Assembly (NCBI GenBank): GCA_019634635.1
Contig: JAHCBB010000046.1
Coordinates: 1 to 36,719 of the forward strand
DNA length: 36,719 bases
Reading direction: 5' to 3'
Origin: Verrucomicrobiia bacterium
GTDB taxonomy: Bacteria > Verrucomicrobiota > Verrucomicrobiia > Limisphaerales > UBA9464
Shown: positions 34,311 through 36,719 of the stretch, in pieces
Position numbering within the stretch: the stretch's first letter is position 1
How the letters are laid out: every line of letters begins with the position of its first letter
Notes under the pieces: model-generated
Told to the model about the DNA's origin: nothing
Seen by the model: only the letters and a program-made list of their open reading frames with translations
Database searches by the model: none
Translations under genes and position numbers: made by a program

Positions 34311-34709
34311 TCACCCGAGGTATTCCTGGCGCATGAGGGAGGGAGGGATTTCCAGGAAGTGTGGATCGCGGTGGACCAGAACTGCATCGCGAACGACCGC
34401 GGTGGCGGCGATCAGTGCATCCATGGCGGGAAGCCGGGTCCGGACCGCTTCGCGGAGAAGGATGCCTTGATGCGTCACAGCCCAGTCCACGGGGACCACT
34501 TCGTCAAACAGCGGCCGGTGTTCCTGCCACTCCTGCTCAAAGGCGGCGGAATTTCCCTGGCGCTTCAAGCACGCCCAGAACTCGGTGGCCGTCAGAATGG
34601 ACAGTCCTGGTGAGTGGGTCGTGTTCCGTAGGATCTCCTCAACCCGTACCCTTCCCGGCTCGTTGAAGAAGTAAGCGAAGAACGCCGACGAATCCATGAG
34701 ATGGGTCAT
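34311..34709 (-). CDS. vapC: PIN-domain toxin (VapC-like ribonuclease)
   Basis: 132 residues, the usual PIN toxin size. The acidic residues that bind Mg2+ are in place: Asp6 in LMDSSAFFAYFFNEP, Glu43 in TATEFW, Asp97 in AMDALIAATAV and Asp115 in HRDPHF. It is expected to be a sequence-specific RNase, acting on tRNA or rRNA in characterised relatives, and neutralised by the upstream antitoxin. The ATG at 34709 overlaps the antitoxin stop (34706-34708) in an ATGA junction, the standard toxin-antitoxin order and coupling. Neighbouring debris suggests this patch is horizontally acquired. Confidence 0.9.
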   Translation of the reverse strand: MTHLMDSSAFFAYFFNEPGRVRVEEILRNTTHSPGLSILTATEFWACLKRQGNSAAFEQEWQEHRPLFDEVVPVDWAVTHQGILLREAVRTRLPAMDALIAATAVVRDAVLVHRDPHFLEIPPSLMRQEYLG

Positions 34710-34966
34710 CCAAGGCCCTCCTCCCCGTCTTCCCGTTCCCGCTCGGCGACGAGTTCGGCGACGGGATTGCTGCCCGTTGTGAGGTACTTGCGTCCGCGTC
34801 CTCCCAGTTTTCGGGCCAATTCGGACCGTGTGGGCTTGCGTCGGCCAACCAGACTGCCGTCATCGGCCTTGGTCCAAACGATCTGATGGCCCGGTCTCCA
34901 GTCGAGCTCCCGGACAAGGTCTGCAGGCAAGGTGATCTGGTTCTTCCCGGTGATTGTAGTAATCAT
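34706..34966 (-). CDS. vapB: AbrB/MazE-type antitoxin (VapB-like)
   Basis: 86 residues. The N-terminal swapped-hairpin DNA-binding fold reads MITTITGKNQITLPADLVRELDW in full (residues 1-23), followed by HQIVWTKADDGSLVG; the basic-then-acidic C-terminal tail (RKPTRSELARKL to the Glu-rich end) would bind the PIN toxin. The ATG at 34966 is chosen because the AbrB fold begins there and the predicted promoter ends just upstream; longer upstream frames to 35287 have no family similarity. The antitoxin should repress its own promoter alone or with the toxin. Confidence 0.88.
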   Translation of the reverse strand: MITTITGKNQITLPADLVRELDWRPGHQIVWTKADDGSLVGRRKPTRSELARKLGGRGRKYLTTGSNPVAELVAEREREDGEEGLG

Positions 34967-34973
34967 GGATCCA

Positions 34974-35002
34974 ATATGACTCAAGGAATCATTGAACGTC
35001 AA
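34974..35002 (-). promoter_or_regulatory. vapBC promoter
   Basis: On the minus strand TTGACG (35002-34997), a 17-bp spacer and TCATAT (34979-34974) form a plausible sigma-70 promoter. The expected start is next to the antitoxin ATG at 34966, so the mRNA would be leaderless or nearly so. An imperfect inverted repeat, CAATATGA (34972-34979) with TCATTG (34989-34994), overlaps the -10 and may be the antitoxin operator. Confidence 0.45.
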
Positions 35003-35245
35003 GGGCATGAACTTCCTTCCGCTACGCGGAGGTCCAGGCGGCCGCTGATTCCGTGACGGCGGCGCCATCGGAGTGTGCTGGCCGACATGCAGCGGCAGGG
35101 ACGCGATCTGGGTTTGAAGTGACAGGTTCAGAAATCGCTTGCGCTGCCGAGCAACCGCCCCGTTCCACCAATCCCGCTTCCGGTGGTGGTCAGGGAGAGG
35201 TTGAGCCCGGCGTGCCCGTACCAAATTCGGGCGTTCAGCAATCCA

Positions 35246-35275
35246 TTGACGCCCTTTCTCGGAGCCGTGTAATAC
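35246..35275 (+). promoter_or_regulatory. Candidate promoter of the antiporter gene
   Basis: TTGACG (35246-35251), an 18-bp spacer and TAATAC (35270-35275) precede the ATG at 35287, giving a predicted leader of about 5 nt. The -10 matches the consensus weakly. The rest of the 320-bp gap between the antitoxin and antiporter genes holds the divergent vapBC promoter and otherwise nothing I recognise. Confidence 0.35.
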
Positions 35276-35285
35276 GTACACGTAC
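35274..35285. repeat. Tandem ACGTAC repeat before the antiporter start
   Basis: Two perfect copies of the self-complementary hexamer ACGTAC lie back to back at 35274-35285, ending 1 nt before the ATG at 35287 and overlapping the predicted transcription start. It could be an operator that blocks initiation, or chance. Confidence 0.35.
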
Positions 35286-35286
35286 A

Positions 35287-36555
35287 ATGTCTGCTTCCCA
35301 GCTCTCGGCGACCTTCTTTCTCCAGATGTTTGTCATCTTGGGGGCCTGCCGGCTGGTGGGAATGGCGGCCCGGCGCCTCGGGCAGCCGCAGGTGGTGGGC
35401 GAAATGATCGCGGGGGTCTTGCTGGGCCCATCGCTGCTGGGCTGGATGGCGCCGGGGCTGGCTGAACGGATTTTCCCCAAGGAATCCCTCGGCCTGCTGT
35501 ACGCCGGCTCCCAACTGGGAGTCGGACTCTACATGTTCCTCGTCGGTACCGGATTCGAAACCGGACATTTCCCCCGCCGGGCCCGCAGCGCGGTGGCGGT
35601 CTCGGTTTCAGGCATGGTGGTGCCGTTTCTTCTCGGTGCGGCCCTCGCCCTGTGGCTGCGCGGGGAACCCGGGCTTTTCTCGCCGAATGCGACGGCCTTT
35701 GAGGCGATGTTGTTCCTCGGGGCGGCCATGGCCATCACGGCGTTCCCGATGCTGGCCCGCATTCTGCACGAACGGGGCCTTTCCGGGACCCCGCTGGGCA
35801 CCCTGGCGCTCGCGGCGGGCGCAGTGGACGACGCCGCCGCGTGGTGCGTGCTGGCCATCGTGCTGGCAAGTTTTGGGGCGGGCGCGGGCGTGGCTGTCCT
35901 CGCGATCGCAGGCGGCGCCTTGTATGGCCTGATCCTGCTGACCGCCGGGCGCCGGGCCCTCGCCCGGCTGGCGGACGCCGCCGGTCCGACTGGAGAACTC
36001 CCGGCCCCGGTGCTGGCCGTGGTGCTCATGCTGTTCTGCCTGGCCGCGTGGATCACGGACGCCATCGGCATCCACGCCGTGTTTGGCGGCTTTATCCTGG
36101 GTGTGGCGATGCCGCGCGGTCCGTTCATCCGCGGGCTGCGTGCCCAACTCGAGCCGTTCGCCGTGGTGTTCCTGCTGCCCATGTTCTTCACCTACTCCGG
36201 GCTGAACACGCGGCTGGATCTGGTGGACAGCCCCCGGATGCTGCTGATCGCGCTGGCCGTGCTCGCCGCGGCCATTGTCGGCAAGGGGGGCGCCTGCTGG
36301 GCCGCGGCCCGCGCGACCGGCGCCGACCAGCGCACGGCCCTGGCCGTCGGCACGCTCATGAACGCCCGCGGGCTGATGGAGTTGATCATCCTCAACATCG
36401 GGCTGCAGCATGGGGTCATCCAGCAGGGGCTGTTCTCGATCCTCGTGCTCATGGCGGTCGTCACCACGCTGATGGCATCACCGATGTTCGAACGGGTCTA
36501 CGGACGCCATCACCCCGCCGTTCCCGATCCCGCACCCGACCCGGGTCCCGGCTGA
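35287..36555 (+). CDS. CPA2-type cation/proton antiporter (KefB/NhaP2-like membrane domain)
   Basis: A 422-residue integral membrane protein with about 12-13 helices. The blocks QPQVVGEMIAGVLLGPSLLG, SQLGVGLYMFLVGTGFE, ITAFPMLARILHERGL, AVDDAAAWCVLAIVL (paired acidic residues in the ion site), FGGFILGVAMPR and GTLMNARGLMELIILNIGL are those of the monovalent cation:proton antiporter-2 family. It lacks the C-terminal RCK/TrkA-N regulatory domain of KefB/KefC and ends in a short Pro/Asp-rich tail. The ATG at 35287 is used; the open frame upstream to 35053 is Ser/Gly/Pro-rich and overlaps the promoter. Probable Na+ or K+ extrusion against protons; ion specificity is unknown. Confidence 0.92.
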   Translation: MSASQLSATFFLQMFVILGACRLVGMAARRLGQPQVVGEMIAGVLLGPSLLGWMAPGLAERIFPKESLGLLYAGSQLGVGLYMFLVGTGFETGHFPRRARSAVAVSVSGMVVPFLLGAALALWLRGEPGLFSPNATAFEAMLFLGAAMAITAFPMLARILHERGLSGTPLGTLALAAGAVDDAAAWCVLAIVLASFGAGAGVAVLAIAGGALYGLILLTAGRRALARLADAAGPTGELPAPVLAVVLMLFCLAAWITDAIGIHAVFGGFILGVAMPRGPFIRGLRAQLEPFAVVFLLPMFFTYSGLNTRLDLVDSPRMLLIALAVLAAAIVGKGGACWAAARATGADQRTALAVGTLMNARGLMELIILNIGLQHGVIQQGLFSILVLMAVVTTLMASPMFERVYGRHHPAVPDPAPDPGPG

Positions 36556-36557
36556 GC

Positions 36558-36583
36558 CTCCACCGGGAACCTCCCCAGTGGAG
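36558..36583 (+). terminator. Weak hairpin after the antiporter gene
   Basis: CTCCAC (36558-36563) pairs with GTGGAG (36578-36583) across a 14-nt loop just 2 nt after the stop codon. There is no T-run. It may be a weak terminator or mRNA-stabilising stem. Confidence 0.25.
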
Positions 36584-36649
36584 ACGTGTCCGCACACGAA
36601 AGGACACTCCATGAGGGCGGCTTGCTTTTCGCGTGTGGCGCGGCAGGAA

Positions 36650-36719
36650 CCTTGCCCCACCGGATTCAAGGCCCGGAACCGGACCGAGGGCCCGGAATTC
36701 CAATGCGGGTGGGGCGAGG
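36650..36719. repeat. Inverted repeat at the window edge
   Basis: CCTTGCCCCACC (36650-36661) and GGTGGGGCGAGG (36708-36719) are inverted copies with 11 of 12 positions pairing. The second arm ends exactly at the window end, so the element may continue. The intervening 46 bp hold no gene. It could be part of a dispersed intergenic repeat family. Confidence 0.35.

Noticed and set aside
1..36719. CRISPR array, tRNA or rRNA genes
   Set aside because: No regularly spaced repeats and no cloverleaf with a CCA-type end or TTCGA T-loop were found in the intergenic regions.

Overview
The window is a high-GC (roughly two-thirds G+C by eye) bacterial chromosome segment, densely coding, with many ATGA-type start/stop overlaps. 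Several protein types point to Verrucomicrobiota or a near relative in the PVC group, as inference rather than a placement test: tandem DUF5009/HGSNAT-like acyltransferases, a giant Ser/Thr kinase-WD40 protein beside an ECF-like sigma factor, a secreted isochorismatase-like hydrolase, a bacterial deoxyhypusine synthase homologue and a large-sensor two-component system.

Layout. 1-688 has no convincing gene. 689-3612 (+) is an overlapping pair of secreted trypsin/PDZ proteins, the first with an intact catalytic triad and the second a paralogue that has lost it. 3664-5385 (-) is ilvD. 5530-7368 (+) is a glutaminyl-tRNA synthetase with an unusual insertion; its 3' end overlaps the end of the convergent kinase gene. 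7304-13221 (-) is a three-gene set: primary-like sigma-70 factor, degenerate ECF-like sigma factor (GTGA overlap), and a 1316-residue membrane Ser/Thr kinase with a beta-propeller. 13444-16949 (-) holds an orphan ABC ATPase and two tandem acyltransferase paralogues. 17064-18876 (+) holds a Gfo/Idh/MocA oxidoreductase and a DUF2064 nucleotidyl/glycosyltransferase.

18872-24366 (+) is the most coherent system: marR, an LplT-like lysophospholipid flippase, an Lnt-like apolipoprotein N-acyltransferase and an Aas-like acyltransferase/acyl-ACP synthetase, each overlapping or abutting the next. Lnt-type chemistry makes lysophospholipid in the periplasm, LplT brings it in, and Aas re-acylates it, so the operon reads as a closed lysophospholipid cycle under one MarR regulator with an operator over its own promoter. 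A membrane-anchored amidohydrolase follows.

25809-30690 (+) is a two-component system (sensor with a very large extracytoplasmic domain, plus OmpR/PhoB-type regulator) followed by an exported TPR-ankyrin-SLBB-like protein. A near-identical 11-bp-period direct repeat lies upstream of both the sensor and the ankyrin gene. 31159-33271 (-) holds a secreted isochorismatase-like protein and the deoxyhypusine synthase homologue. 33272-35286 is an accessory patch: decayed sequence, a frameshifted helix-turn-helix pseudogene and a VapBC-type toxin-antitoxin pair. 35287-36555 (+) is a CPA2-type cation/proton antiporter. No tRNA, rRNA, CRISPR array or intact insertion sequence was seen.
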